The notes: generated by a model from the sequence alone, not told the origin. A stretch of DNA of 64,000 bases from Stenotrophomonas maltophilia (GCF_023518235.1 NZ_CP090423.1:3427001-3491000); one strand, 5' to 3'; positions 9,262 to 18,403 are shown, counted from the stretch's first letter. Numbers and translations are program-made.

Positions 9262-10257
9262 CTACGGCAGATCACGAGCCTCGCGCGGGGGCGTGCATTG
9301 TGACGTGCCAGGCACGCGCCGGTAGCGCTGGTAGCCGGTCTGCGCATCCATGCCGAGCAGGTCGCCGTTGCCGAGCGGGCGCAACACAAGGGTTTCACCG
9401 TTCTGCTGCAGATGAACGGCACCTTCGTGCAGACGCGCCTGCGTGCCATCACCGAAGTCGAGCGTGTCGATCACGCCACCTTCAGCCCGGTAGCGACCGC
9501 AGGGCAGCCGCCGGGCCGGCACCAGGCGCAGGTCGGCGCCGAGTTCAAGCAGGGGCGCAGTGCGCTCGCAGGCACTGACGCGGCCTGCATCGCAGACGAC
9601 CTGCAGGGCCTGCACGGCCAGCGCCGGTTCCCGTGCGATCAACTGCTGTTCGGCCACCCCGGTGCAGAAGCGACCACCGCGCCGTTGCAGGCAGAGCCGC
9701 TGCAGCGTGGCGCGCTGCGCGGCCGGCAATGGCGCGTCCTGCTGCCCGGCCTCGGTGGTCGGCGTAGCGAGAAAGTGGCGCAGCAGCGCCGAGCAGCCGG
9801 CGCCGACGCCTTCCTCGCACGCGCGCTGGGCCTGTTCCGGAGGCGCCTCAGCGAGCCGCGCAATGCACAGCGCAGGGCGGGCCAGGCAGCCGTCGGCGCG
9901 GGGCGCAGGGGCGCGTTGGCAGGCCTGGGTTCGATGCAGCGTGTAGTCGGCCACACCGTCGTCGATATGCGTCCCGTCAGCAGCCACGCCGAGGGCGGTG
10001 GATACGCCGTCGTCGAGAAACACCAGAAGCAGATCGCCGGCGCTGCGGTCGATGCGCAGCGGCGCGCGTTCCTGGCCGTGCAGCGCCTGATAACCGGTGG
10101 TGGATGATTCGAACACCAGGGCCATGCTGCCATCGGTGCTGCGGTACTCGCCGCAGCGCAGTGCATCGGCGGCAGCAGTGGCAGTGGCAGGCAGCGCGGC
10201 CAACAACAGCAGCGCGGCCAACAACAGCAGCGCGGGGAGCAGGGTCAGTAGGCGCAT
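9262..10257 (-). CDS. secreted cysteine-rich protein, paralog C
   Basis: A 331-residue protein. Its signal peptide contains a duplicated LLLLAAL block from a tandem 18-bp repeat. The mature part follows the family order: CGEYRSTDGSMALVF, an LHRTQAC segment, a Cys-rich helical middle, then CGRYRAEGGVIDTLDF and NGDLLGMDAQTGYQRY. It ends shortly after this second module and lacks the C-terminal Cys-rich tail of paralogs A and B. The ATG at 10257 has an AAGGA site. It probably shares a transcript with the genes upstream (10290-13680), since the gaps are 10-37 bp. The function is unknown. Confidence 0.75.
   Translation of the reverse strand: MRLLTLLPALLLLAALLLLAALPATATAAADALRCGEYRSTDGSMALVFESSTTGYQALHGQERAPLRIDRSAGDLLLVFLDDGVSTALGVAADGTHIDDGVADYTLHRTQACQRAPAPRADGCLARPALCIARLAEAPPEQAQRACEEGVGAGCSALLRHFLATPTTEAGQQDAPLPAAQRATLQRLCLQRRGGRFCTGVAEQQLIAREPALAVQALQVVCDAGRVSACERTAPLLELGADLRLVPARRLPCGRYRAEGGVIDTLDFGDGTQARLHEGAVHLQQNGETLVLRPLGNGDLLGMDAQTGYQRYRRVPGTSQCTPPREARDLP
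10185..10240. repeat. tandem 18-bp repeat in a signal-peptide region
   Basis: The unit CAGCGCGGCCAACAACAG is repeated directly inside the signal-peptide codons of paralog C and adds six hydrophobic residues per copy. An in-frame repeat of this kind can vary by slippage without breaking the gene. Confidence 0.6.
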
Positions 10258-10289
10258 GCGACGGTCCTTGTCGTGCGGAAGTGGGGCGT

Positions 10290-10850
10290 CTAGTGGAACC
10301 GCGCGCGGATGTCCGGGCGCAGCAGGCGCCAGGCCACGCCGCCCTGCAGCAGTGCCAGCGCCAACGACGCGGCGTACATCGTGGCGGTGAACAGCCTGCG
10401 CTGGATCTGCAGGGAGCGCAGCGCCTCGGGCGAATCGCCGAGCAGGTGGAGCAGCGGTGCGGCCACGCCGTCCAACCAACCGGTCACGATGAAGTTGGCC
10501 AGGGCGGTGAGCAGCAGCAGGGCGATGAAGCTCCACAGGCCCCACTGCTTCAGGCGCAGCAGGCCCCAGCTGGCGGCGGTCGAGAGGGCACAGGCCAGGG
10601 CGGTCAGCAGCAAAGCCGCTACCGGGTGGCCGAGCAGCCACAACACGGTGCGATCCATGCCGATGTGCCAGGCGTCCAGCGCCAGTGATTGCCAGATTTC
10701 GCTGTGGACCAGCGGCCAGGCCAGCAGCGTGACCAGCAGCAGGGCGACGGTGCAGGCGGCCGACACCCAGAGGCAGGACAGGGCCACCGGGCGTACCCAG
10801 TCATTGACAGGGGCTGCCGCGCGGAGGGAGACGGGTGGGGGGACTGGCAT
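10290..10850 (-). CDS. four-helix membrane protein of unknown function
   Basis: A 186-residue protein with four clear hydrophobic helices: LSCLWVSAACTVALLLVTLLA, VAALLLTALACALSTAAS, WSFIALLLLTALANFIV and ATMYAASLALALLQGGVAW. The N terminus is polar and Pro-rich and the C terminus is basic. No family is recognised. It lies between a Nudix hydrolase and paralog C on the same strand with 30-32 bp gaps, which suggests cotranscription. Confidence 0.7.
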   Translation of the reverse strand: MPVPPPVSLRAAAPVNDWVRPVALSCLWVSAACTVALLLVTLLAWPLVHSEIWQSLALDAWHIGMDRTVLWLLGHPVAALLLTALACALSTAASWGLLRLKQWGLWSFIALLLLTALANFIVTGWLDGVAAPLLHLLGDSPEALRSLQIQRRLFTATMYAASLALALLQGGVAWRLLRPDIRARFH

Positions 10851-10880
10851 CCGGCGTCCTTGCAGTCGATGCCCGCGCGG

Positions 10881-11300
10881 TCAGCGGGCCGTCACCCGGG
10901 TGGCGACCGCCGGCAGGATATGGTGTTCGCTCAAGGGTGCCAAGGGCAGGCCATGCGGCGGCTGCAGCGGCACCCAGGCCAGTTCGGCGATCTCGGCGCG
11001 CGCCTGCGGCGTGCCATCCAGCTGCACCCACCACGCCTGCGCCTGGACGCGGTGGCCGGGCTCATTCACTGCCCAGTCTTCGAACACACCGAGCGCGATG
11101 GCAGCATCGGTGCGCAACGTTATGCCCAGCTCCTCGTCCAGCTCGCGGGCCAGCGCCTGCAGCGGCGCTTCGCCGGGTTCAGGCTTTCCGCCGGGCTGGA
11201 TGAAGCGGGTGGCGCCGTGCTTGCGCACCACCAGCGCCCGGCCGCGGTCATCCAGGATGACCGCGGCCACGATGTGAATCGTGGCCGCGGCGCGGCTCAT
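10881..11300 (-). CDS. Nudix hydrolase
   Basis: A 139-residue single Nudix domain. The Nudix box is complete: G38, E44, R52-E53-L54, E56-E57, G59-I60 (GGKPEPGEAPLQALARELDE in part). Such enzymes hydrolyse nucleoside diphosphates linked to another group, and the substrate cannot be read from the box. The gene starts 10 bp after the S9 peptidase gene and is probably cotranscribed with it. Confidence 0.93.
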   Translation of the reverse strand: MSRAAATIHIVAAVILDDRGRALVVRKHGATRFIQPGGKPEPGEAPLQALARELDEELGITLRTDAAIALGVFEDWAVNEPGHRVQAQAWWVQLDGTPQARAEIAELAWVPLQPPHGLPLAPLSEHHILPAVATRVTAR

Positions 11301-11310
11301 GCCAGCCTGC

Positions 11311-13680
11311 TCACTTCAGGTTCTGCTCGAACAGCTTGAGGATGCGCTTGTACTGGTCCAGCCACGAATCGGCACGCACGTAGCCATGGCGTTCCAGCGG
11401 GTACGGTGCGATGGACCAGTTGTCCTTGTGCAGCTCGATCAGGCGCTGGGTCAGGTTCACCGAATCCTGGAAGAACACGTTGTCATCCATCATGCCGTGG
11501 GCGATCAGCAGGTTGTCCTGCAGGTTCTGCGCGTACTCGATCGGCGAGGACACGCGGTACGCCTCCGGGTCGATGTCCGGGGTGTTGAGGATGTTGCTGG
11601 TGTAGCCGTGGTTGTAGTTGTGCCAGTCCACCACCGGGCGCAGCGCGGCGCCGGCCTTGAAGGTGCCCGGTGCACGGAACAGCGCCATGAAGGTCATGAA
11701 GCCGCCGTAGGAACCGCCGTAGATGCCGGCGTGGTCGCGGTCACCCTGCTGGGTGTCGACCAGCCAGTCCAGGCCGTCCTTGTAGTCTTCCAGTTCCGGG
11801 TGGCCCATGTTGCGGTAGATCGCCGTGCGCCAGTCGCGGCCGTAGCCCTCGCTGCCGCGGTAATCCATGTCCAGCACGATGTAGCCCTTCTGCACCAGCA
11901 GGTTGTGGAACATCTGCTCGCGGAAGTAGGCCGGGTAGCGCTGGTGCACGTTCTGCAGGTAGCCGGCGCCGTGCACGAACATCACGATCGGGTACTTCTT
12001 GCCGGGCTCCTTGGTTTCCGGCTCGTAGTACTTGGCCCAGACCACGCCCGCACCGTGCTTGGACGGCACCGCCACCAGCTTCGGCTGGATCCACTGGCGC
12101 GCCTTGTAGTCGGCGGTGCGGGTGTCGGTCAGCACGCGGGTCTGGCCACCGGCGCTGGGCAGCACGGCCAGCTGCGGCGGCAGGTAGGCGCCGGAGTAAC
12201 GCACCAGCAGCTGCTGTCCATCCGGCGACAGCGAGAAGTCTTCCACGCCGTTGAGGCTGGTCAGCTCGCGCACCTGGCGGCTGCCGGTGTCGACCGCGCA
12301 GACTTCGTAGTCATGCGGCGCCTGCTGGTTGCACAGGAAGTAGAACCCCTTGCCATCGGCCGACGGCACCGGCGCCGAGGTTTCCCACTTGCCGCTGGTC
12401 AGCGCCTGCGGCTTGGCGCTGCCGGCCTGGGTGTACAGGTGCGAGAAGCCCGATTCCTCGGACAGCAGCCACAGCGTGCGGCCGTCGGCCATCCAGCCGA
12501 AATCGTTGAAGCCCCAGTTGATCCAGGCGTTGTCGGTCAGGCGATGGCGGTTCTGCACGCGGCCATCGGCTGCGTTGACGCTGATGATCCAGCGGTCCTT
12601 GTTGTCGTTGGCACGCAGCATCACCGCGGCCTGCTGGCCATCGGCGCTCCAGCGGATCCCACCGCCCATGAAGTCGCTCATCACCTGCACGCTGCGCTCG
12701 CCCTTCAGCGCATCCTTGCCGGCCTTGCGGCGCAGCTCGGCCAGCGGGTCGGTGCCGATGCCTGGCAGGCTGGCCAGCGAGACCTTCTCGGCCTTGCCGG
12801 TGCGCACGTCCACGTACCACAGGGTGTGCGGTTCGAAGCCGTTGCGGCCGACGCGGGTGCGGGTGTCCTCGGTTTCCTCGTAGCCCGATTCGGTCACGTA
12901 CAGCGGCATCTTGCTGGTGCGGCCGTCGTCGAAGTCCTTCGGCTTGGTCACCACGATCAGGTGGGTCAGGTCCGGCGACAGCACGCTGTCACCGATCTCC
13001 ACGTCGGCGCCCAGGTACACCGGGCCCGGCGCGCGGGTCGGGTCAGCCTGGCGCCAGCGCTGGTCCTGGTCCTTCAGCGCTTCGCGCTGGTCACGGTCGC
13101 GGCGCAGGGTTTCCAGGGTGCGCAGCTGCTGATCGCGCAGCACATCGGCCTTCGGCGCCGTGCGCGGGTCCTTCTCGGCCTTCAGGCTGGCCACCTGCTG
13201 CACGCCGCTGGCGGCGGTCCAGTGGAACCAGTTCTGGCCGACACGCCAGATCACGCCGTTGTCGGCGGCGAAGTTCACGTTGCCCGCGCGCTCGTTGCTG
13301 CGGGTCAGCTGGGTCAGTGCGCCGCTGCGCAGGTCGCGCACGAACACATCGCCATTGCGCACGAAGGCGCTGCGGCTGCGGCTGCGGTCGTAGACCGGCT
13401 CGGCCACGTCAAGGGTGCCGCGCTGGTCATCGGCCACCTGCGCGGCCACGCCACCGGCCAGCGGCTGGCGGAAGGTGTCGCGCACCGGGCTGCCGTTGCG
13501 CTTGAGCTGGTACTCCACCTGCTGGCTATTCCACGACCACCAGGCCTTTTCGACCGGCGGACCGATCCAGTCCGGGTCGGCCATGGCCTGTTCGATGGTG
13601 ATCGGCGTCGGCGCAGCATGCGCGGCCGGTGCGGCCAGCATGGCCGACAGCAGGAGGGACAGGGGCAGCACTCGGGACAT
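11311..13680 (-). CDS. S9 family dipeptidyl aminopeptidase, secreted
   Basis: A 789-residue protein with a signal peptide (LPLSLLLSAMLAAPAAHA), a DPP IV-type beta-propeller region (about 100-520) and a C-terminal alpha/beta hydrolase domain. The catalytic triad is visible as GGSYGG (Ser657), HGMMDDNV (Asp732 or 733) and ERHGY (His765). S9 enzymes of this type cleave dipeptides from the N terminus of peptides, often after Pro or Ala, and work in the periplasm or outside. The start is set at the ATG at 13680, where the signal peptide begins. The longer open frame upstream has no such signal. It heads the minus-strand run down to 5 kb. Confidence 0.92.
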   Translation of the reverse strand: MSRVLPLSLLLSAMLAAPAAHAAPTPITIEQAMADPDWIGPPVEKAWWSWNSQQVEYQLKRNGSPVRDTFRQPLAGGVAAQVADDQRGTLDVAEPVYDRSRSRSAFVRNGDVFVRDLRSGALTQLTRSNERAGNVNFAADNGVIWRVGQNWFHWTAASGVQQVASLKAEKDPRTAPKADVLRDQQLRTLETLRRDRDQREALKDQDQRWRQADPTRAPGPVYLGADVEIGDSVLSPDLTHLIVVTKPKDFDDGRTSKMPLYVTESGYEETEDTRTRVGRNGFEPHTLWYVDVRTGKAEKVSLASLPGIGTDPLAELRRKAGKDALKGERSVQVMSDFMGGGIRWSADGQQAAVMLRANDNKDRWIISVNAADGRVQNRHRLTDNAWINWGFNDFGWMADGRTLWLLSEESGFSHLYTQAGSAKPQALTSGKWETSAPVPSADGKGFYFLCNQQAPHDYEVCAVDTGSRQVRELTSLNGVEDFSLSPDGQQLLVRYSGAYLPPQLAVLPSAGGQTRVLTDTRTADYKARQWIQPKLVAVPSKHGAGVVWAKYYEPETKEPGKKYPIVMFVHGAGYLQNVHQRYPAYFREQMFHNLLVQKGYIVLDMDYRGSEGYGRDWRTAIYRNMGHPELEDYKDGLDWLVDTQQGDRDHAGIYGGSYGGFMTFMALFRAPGTFKAGAALRPVVDWHNYNHGYTSNILNTPDIDPEAYRVSSPIEYAQNLQDNLLIAHGMMDDNVFFQDSVNLTQRLIELHKDNWSIAPYPLERHGYVRADSWLDQYKRILKLFEQNLK

Positions 13681-13830
13681 GGGCAGACGGCACCAGATGA
13701 GGAAACCGGGCAAGGGTAGCAGCCGCCCGTGCCGGGGGAGGGGGCCACAGGTCATGCAGACCGCTTGGGCAAAGGCGCCGCAGGGCCTCGCGTGGCGCAT
13801 GATGGGTGACTGATCCGGACGGAACCGACC

Positions 13831-14274
13831 ATGTACAGCTACGACTACCGCATTTCCCTGGGGGTGCAGCACCCTGAGGTCTCCAGCGCCGACATCTCCG
13901 CCCGGCTGGGGCTGGAACGGGGGTTTTTCCGCGATATAGGCACCGACCTGCTTGACGGTGATGGGCACTTGATCCGGGTACATGGCTTCACCCGGGTGAG
14001 CTTTGAACTGGCTGCTGGCAAGGACGGCTGGCTGATGGACGCCTGGCCGCTGGTGGTCGAGATGCTGCAGGCACGGGTGGAGGTGATCCATGCATTGAAC
14101 CAAGAAGGTGCCGACGTCCGCCTGCGCATCGCCGTCTTCGGCAAGCAGGCCTGGGCCGGGTATGAACTGGACGACACGCTGGTGCGGCTGATGGCTGATC
14201 TCCGCCTGGGCTTCCATGTGGAAACCTATTTCCCCGATCCTCCGGCCGACCCCGGGACCGACGACGACGCCTGA
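13831..14274 (+). CDS. DUF4279-like protein
   Basis: A 147-residue acidic cytoplasmic protein. The start MYSYDYRISLGVQHPEVSSA, followed by DISARLGLERGF and the late KQAWAGYELDDTLVRLMADL segment, has the layout of DUF4279 proteins, whose role is unknown. It is divergent from the S9 peptidase gene and ends with an acidic tail (PGTDDDA). The family assignment is from pattern and not firm. Confidence 0.65.
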   Translation: MYSYDYRISLGVQHPEVSSADISARLGLERGFFRDIGTDLLDGDGHLIRVHGFTRVSFELAAGKDGWLMDAWPLVVEMLQARVEVIHALNQEGADVRLRIAVFGKQAWAGYELDDTLVRLMADLRLGFHVETYFPDPPADPGTDDDA

Positions 14275-14353
14275 AATCTGCACTGCAACCGGTGGTCGGC
14301 TTCGCGCATCCAATCTCCTGAACCCGCATCATTCACCGGACAGGAGCACGACC

Positions 14354-14683
14354 ATGCAGGAACTCATCCCCATCACCTTCTTCATCTGCATCGCCTACGC
14401 GATCCATGCCATCGCCGATGCACGTGCGCGCAGCAAGCTGGTCGCCCCGCATGTGCCGGAGGAAGTGATCCGCTCGCTGGCCGTGCTGGAGGAAGAGCGC
14501 CGCCGCCAGGGCGCGCTGCGCTGGGGCATCAGCCTGGTGAGCCTGGCCGTGGCGATGGGCCTGCTGGAGGCGATCGGCGCACGCGAGCTGACCTTCGGCG
14601 CCGCTGCGGCGATGGTCGGCAGTGCCGGCCTCGGCCAGCTGCTGGCCTGGCACTTCACACGCCCCGCCGCACGCAAGGGCTGA
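14354..14683 (+). CDS. small membrane protein upstream of an ECF sigma factor
   Basis: A 109-residue protein with an N-terminal membrane segment (ITFFICIAYAIHAIADA), a charged stretch rich in Glu and Arg (EEVIRSLAVLEEERRRQG) and two further hydrophobic segments. This is the general layout of small DUF6249-like proteins that often precede sigma-70 family genes, but I cannot assign it firmly. The ATG at 14354 follows CAGGAGCACG, a good ribosome binding site. It lies 36 bp before the sigma factor and may be cotranscribed. Confidence 0.7.
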   Translation: MQELIPITFFICIAYAIHAIADARARSKLVAPHVPEEVIRSLAVLEEERRRQGALRWGISLVSLAVAMGLLEAIGARELTFGAAAAMVGSAGLGQLLAWHFTRPAARKG

Positions 14684-14719
14684 GGCTGGCATGCCACGGG
14701 CACAGGGGGCGCCCTGCGC

Positions 14720-15364
14720 ATGAGCCTGCTGGGCGGAGCACTGGCGGCATTGCGGGGGCGTCACCGCGACGTCCCCGTCGAACCGGCACCGGCCGCGGAC
14801 GACGAGCGCGCGCTGGTCAGCGCGATCATCGATGGCTCGCAAGCGGCCTTCGCGCAGCTGGTGCAGGCCCACCAACGCACCTGCGCGCATGTGATCGGGC
14901 GCATGGTCGGTGACCGCGACCAGGTGGCCGACCTGCTGCAGGAGACCTTCCTGGCGGTGTTCCGCCAGCTGCACCGGTTCCGCTTTGAATCCTCGTTGCG
15001 CACCTGGGTCTCGCGGGTGGCCTACACCACGGCGCTGCAGTACCTGCGGCGGCGACGGCTGGAAGCGCAATGGATGGTGGCCGTGGAGGTGCCCGAGGAA
15101 CTGGGCGCCGGTGATGAAGGCCCTGGGCCGGCGGAGCTGAGCGAGGCGTTGCAGGCCGGGCGCCAGCTGGGCGCGGCACTGGAACGGCTGAGCCCGCCAC
15201 AGCGCCTGATCGTCGGGCTTCATTATCTGGAAGATTTCGATCTGGCCGAGATCGAACAGGTGACCGGGCTGGCACGCGGTACCATCAAGAGCCACCTGTT
15301 CCGCGCGCGCCAGGTCCTGAAACAGGAACTGACGCGGCACGCCACCGCCGGAGAACTGCTGTGA
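14720..15364 (+). CDS. ECF-type RNA polymerase sigma factor
   Basis: A 214-residue sigma-70 family protein with regions 2 and 4. Region 2 contains DQVADLLQETFLAVFRQL followed by the -10 recognition helix WVSRVAYTTALQYLRRRR (about 70-115). Region 4 contains LSPPQRLIVGLHYLEDFDL and the HTH VTGLARGTIKSHLFRARQVL (about 155-205). A start-proximal extension of about 30 residues is variable. It overlaps the next gene by 4 bp, so a membrane partner that could act as anti-sigma factor is translated with it. The target promoters are unknown. Confidence 0.93.
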   Translation: MSLLGGALAALRGRHRDVPVEPAPAADDERALVSAIIDGSQAAFAQLVQAHQRTCAHVIGRMVGDRDQVADLLQETFLAVFRQLHRFRFESSLRTWVSRVAYTTALQYLRRRRLEAQWMVAVEVPEELGAGDEGPGPAELSEALQAGRQLGAALERLSPPQRLIVGLHYLEDFDLAEIEQVTGLARGTIKSHLFRARQVLKQELTRHATAGELL

Positions 15365-15576
15365 ACCCACCGACCGACCCCCGCGAGGCGGAAGCGCGCG
15401 CGCTGGCACAGGCGTTGCGTGAGCAGGCGCAGCAGGAAGAAACGCCGGATGTGAGTGAGGCGCTGCAGCAGCGCATTACCGCCGAGTCGCGCGACAGTGG
15501 TGTGGGCTATGTGGTGGTGCAGGTGCTGCTGGTGGCCGCGCTGCTGGCGGCGGGCGCCTGGTATTTCTGGCACTGA
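15361..15576 (+). CDS. small single-span membrane protein, possible anti-sigma factor
   Basis: A 71-residue protein starting at a GTG that overlaps the sigma factor stop (GTGA). The first 50 residues are charged and Glu/Gln-rich, followed by one membrane helix (VVQVLLVAALLAAGAWYF). A cytoplasmic helix plus a single span is typical of minimal anti-sigma or sigma-associated proteins. Translational coupling supports a joint function, but no zinc-binding HxxxCxxC motif is present. The role as anti-sigma factor is inferred. Confidence 0.75.
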   Translation: MNPPTDPREAEARALAQALREQAQQEETPDVSEALQQRITAESRDSGVGYVVVQVLLVAALLAAGAWYFWH

Positions 15577-15583
15577 GGCTGCC

Positions 15584-15660
15584 GCCGGGCGTGGCCCGGC
15601 GCTACCGTCGGGTGCGCAGGAATCATGCTCCGGGTGGCTAGCGCCGGGCCACGCCCAGCG
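15584..15660. repeat. SMAG/REP-type inverted pair
   Basis: Two GCCGGGC/GCCCGGC stem-loops in opposite orientation separated by about 30 bp, with a GCTAC end on the first and GCTAGCGCCGGGCC on the second. It lies between the sigma factor operon and cydAB. Confidence 0.75.
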
Positions 15661-15776
15661 GTCGTCACGCCCACCTGCGACAAAGTGAAGCAGCGCGTCA
15701 CCCGGTCGCATCCCACCTTAACGAAATCCTCCTAAAGTGGTCCGGTATCCCACCGGTCGCAGGCAGGAGGCGTCCC

Positions 15777-17174
15777 TTGGACGCGTTGTTGTTGTCCCGG
15801 ATCCAGTTCGGATTCGTCATCAGTTTCCACGTGCTGTTCCCCGCCTTCACCATCGGCACCGCCAGCTGGCTGGCCTTCATCGAATGGCGCTGGCTGCGCA
15901 CCAGGCTGCCGGTGTGGCGCGAGCTGTATTTCTTCTGGCAGAAGATCTTCGCGGTGTCGTTCGGCATGGGCGTGGTCAGCGGCATTGTCATGGCCTTCCA
16001 GTTCGGCACCAACTGGCCGCGGCTGAGTGAGGTGGCCGGCACCGTGATCGGTCCGCTGCTGACCTATGAAGTGCTGACCGCGTTCTTCCTGGAGGCCAGC
16101 TTCCTGGGCGTGATGATGTTCGGCTGGGGCCGGGTCTCGCCGCGCCTGCATTTCCTGTCCACCTGCATGGTGGCGCTGGGCACGCTGTTCTCCACGTTCT
16201 GGATCCTCTCGTCCAACAGCTGGCTGCATACGCCGGCCGGCTACGAAATGATCAACGGCATCGTGCATCCGGTGGACTGGTGGCAGGTGGTGTTCAACCC
16301 CTCGTTCCCGTACCGCCTGGCGCACATGGCGCTGGGCTCGTTCATCACTACCTGTTTCGTGATTGGTGGTGTGGGTGCGTGGTACCTGCGCAAGGGCACG
16401 CACGTGGAAGCGGGCCGGCGCATGCTGATCGCCGCCGTGGCATTCGCGGCGCTGACCGTGCCGGTGCAGATCTTCGTCGGCGACATGCACGGCCTCAACA
16501 CGCTCAAGCACCAGCCGATGAAGATCGCGGCGATGGAAGCGCACTGGCATGAAACCCGGGAAGGCGAGGGCGTGCCGCTGGTGGTGTTCGCGCTGCCCAA
16601 CGAAAAGGAAGAGCGCAACGATTTCGAAGTGGCCATCCCCAAGCTGGGCAGCGTGATCCTCACCCATTCGCTGGACGGTAGCTTCGATCCGCTCACCTCG
16701 GTGCCGGCCAGCGAACGACCGCCGGTGACGCCGGTGTTCTTCGCCTTCCGCATCATGGTCGGGCTGGGCACATTGATGTTGCTGCTGGCCTGGGTCTCGG
16801 CGTTCCAGTTGTGGCGCAACAAACTGCTGGATTCACCGTGGCTGCTGCGCAGCTGGAACTGGATGCTGCCCAGCGGCTTCATCGCGCTGCTGTCGGGCTG
16901 GTTCGTGACCGAGATGGGGCGCCAGCCGTGGGTGGTGTACGGCGTGCTGCGCACCGCCGATGCGGTCGGCCCGCAGAGTGCGTGGATGACCGCGCTGTCG
17001 CTGGGTGTCTACGTGGTCGGTTACGCGTTCGTGTTCGGCTGGGGCATCTGGTACCTGGTGAAGATCCTGCGCCATGGGCCGCAGCCCTTCGCCGAAGGGC
17101 CGTCGCTGGATCATGGCAGCCACACCCCGGCGCGCCCGCTGTCGGCTGCCGACGAGCCGCTGGAGGAGCGCTGA
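15777..17174 (+). CDS. cydA: cytochrome bd-type quinol oxidase subunit I, cyanide-insensitive type
   Basis: A 465-residue membrane protein that carries the quinol site and the haems and reduces oxygen to water. Early His18 (SFHVLFPAFTIG) is the expected haem ligand. GRQPW, a family signature, is present near residue 380. The region between helices 6 and 7 is short, as in the CioA/short Q-loop group rather than the long-loop E. coli CydA, which points to the cyanide-insensitive branch. The start is a TTG at 15777 with a near-perfect AGGAGG 7 bases upstream. The stop overlaps the start of cydB. Confidence 0.95.
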   Translation: MDALLLSRIQFGFVISFHVLFPAFTIGTASWLAFIEWRWLRTRLPVWRELYFFWQKIFAVSFGMGVVSGIVMAFQFGTNWPRLSEVAGTVIGPLLTYEVLTAFFLEASFLGVMMFGWGRVSPRLHFLSTCMVALGTLFSTFWILSSNSWLHTPAGYEMINGIVHPVDWWQVVFNPSFPYRLAHMALGSFITTCFVIGGVGAWYLRKGTHVEAGRRMLIAAVAFAALTVPVQIFVGDMHGLNTLKHQPMKIAAMEAHWHETREGEGVPLVVFALPNEKEERNDFEVAIPKLGSVILTHSLDGSFDPLTSVPASERPPVTPVFFAFRIMVGLGTLMLLLAWVSAFQLWRNKLLDSPWLLRSWNWMLPSGFIALLSGWFVTEMGRQPWVVYGVLRTADAVGPQSAWMTALSLGVYVVGYAFVFGWGIWYLVKILRHGPQPFAEGPSLDHGSHTPARPLSAADEPLEER

Positions 17175-18187
17175 TGGACCTGATGACCTGGCTGCCGGTG
17201 GCGTGGTTCGCGGTGATCGGCTTCGGCGTGCTGATGTACGTGGTGCTGGACGGCTTCGTGCTCGGTATCGGCATCCTCGCCCCGTTCGCCGAGGACGAGG
17301 ACCAGCTGGACCTGATGATGAACACCGCCGCGCCGATCTGGGACGGCAACGAGACCTGGCTGGTACTGGGCGGCGCCGGCCTGCTGGCGGCATTCCCGAA
17401 GGCCTATGCGGTGCTGCTGTCGGCCCTGTACCTGCCGGTGCTGTTGCTGGTGGTGGCGTTGGTGTTCCGCGGCGTGGCCTTCGAGTTCCGCTTCAAGGCG
17501 CATCGTTCGCGGCGGCTGTGGAGCGTGGCCTTCGCGCTCGGCTCGTTGCTGGCCACGTTCGCGCAGGGCGTGATCCTGGGCACGCTGGTGCAGGGTATCC
17601 CGCTGGTGGACGGTGCCTATCACGGCGGCCCGTTCGCCTGGTTCAGCCCGTTCGCGATGCTGACCGGTGCCGCGCTGGTGGCCGGTTACGCATTGCTGGG
17701 CAGCACCTGGCTGATCCTGAAGACCGAAGGGCGCGTGCAGGCGCTGGCGCGGCAGCTGACCCGGCCGCTGGTGGCGGCGGTGATCGCGGCGATGGGCCTG
17801 GTCAGCAGCTGGCTGCCGTTCCTCGACTCGCGGTTGATGGCGCGTTGGTTCAGCGACGGCAACTTCTGGTGGCTGTCGCCGGTACCGCTGCTGACCCTGG
17901 CAGTGGCGGCCGCGCTGTGGCGCAGCGCCACCCATCCACGCCGTGACCTGCCGCCGTTCCTGCTCAGCCTGGCGCTGTTCGTGCTCGGCTTCCTCGGCCT
18001 GGTGCTGGGCATGTGGCCGTACCTGCTGCCGCCGTCGATGACGCTGTGGCAGGCGGCCGCGCCGGCCTCCTCGCTGGGCTTCACCCTGGTCGGGCTGGTC
18101 GTTCTGCTGCCGGTCATCCTCGGCTATACGGCATGGTCCTACCGGGTATTCCGCGGCAAGGTGCACGCCGATACCGGTTACCACTGA
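17174..18187 (+). CDS. cydB: cytochrome bd-type quinol oxidase subunit II
   Basis: A 337-residue polytopic membrane protein with the family motif GNETWLVLGGAGLLAAFP near residues 57-74 and the start MDLMTWLPVAWFAVIGFGVL. It pairs with subunit I in the inner membrane. The ATG overlaps the cydA stop (TGATG), so translation is coupled. No cydX-like small subunit follows; a GC-rich hairpin stands directly after the stop. Confidence 0.96.
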   Translation: MDLMTWLPVAWFAVIGFGVLMYVVLDGFVLGIGILAPFAEDEDQLDLMMNTAAPIWDGNETWLVLGGAGLLAAFPKAYAVLLSALYLPVLLLVVALVFRGVAFEFRFKAHRSRRLWSVAFALGSLLATFAQGVILGTLVQGIPLVDGAYHGGPFAWFSPFAMLTGAALVAGYALLGSTWLILKTEGRVQALARQLTRPLVAAVIAAMGLVSSWLPFLDSRLMARWFSDGNFWWLSPVPLLTLAVAAALWRSATHPRRDLPPFLLSLALFVLGFLGLVLGMWPYLLPPSMTLWQAAAPASSLGFTLVGLVVLLPVILGYTAWSYRVFRGKVHADTGYH

Positions 18188-18195
18188 TCGATCCA

Positions 18196-18226
18196 AACGC
18201 GGGCCCGAGGGTGGCGGGCCCGCGTT
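18196..18226 (+). terminator. GC-rich hairpin after cydB
   Basis: Perfect 12-bp arms AACGCGGGCCCG and CGGGCCCGCGTT around a 7-base loop, 9 bp after the cydB stop. No T tract follows, so termination may be incomplete or Rho-dependent. The remaining bases to 18403 hold no gene and probably carry the promoter of the aryl-polyene operon. Confidence 0.6.
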
Positions 18227-18403
18227 GGGGAATGTGAAACCTGCACACCCCGTGCCGGACGTGCTAGCGTGCGCTCCTTTCCGGCGGCCAGGGGGGCAGC
18301 CGGCGACGTCCTGGACGGACGCACGGCCGCAGGAATGGGGGGCCGCCGCGCGTCGCCGTAATGGCTCGTGCCTATCGTTCTCCCATTGAAGCACCACCGC
18401 TAA

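Noticed and set aside
18188..18260. A cydX small subunit after cydB
   Set aside because: The stretch directly after cydB is a hairpin, and no short hydrophobic frame with a ribosome binding site is present.
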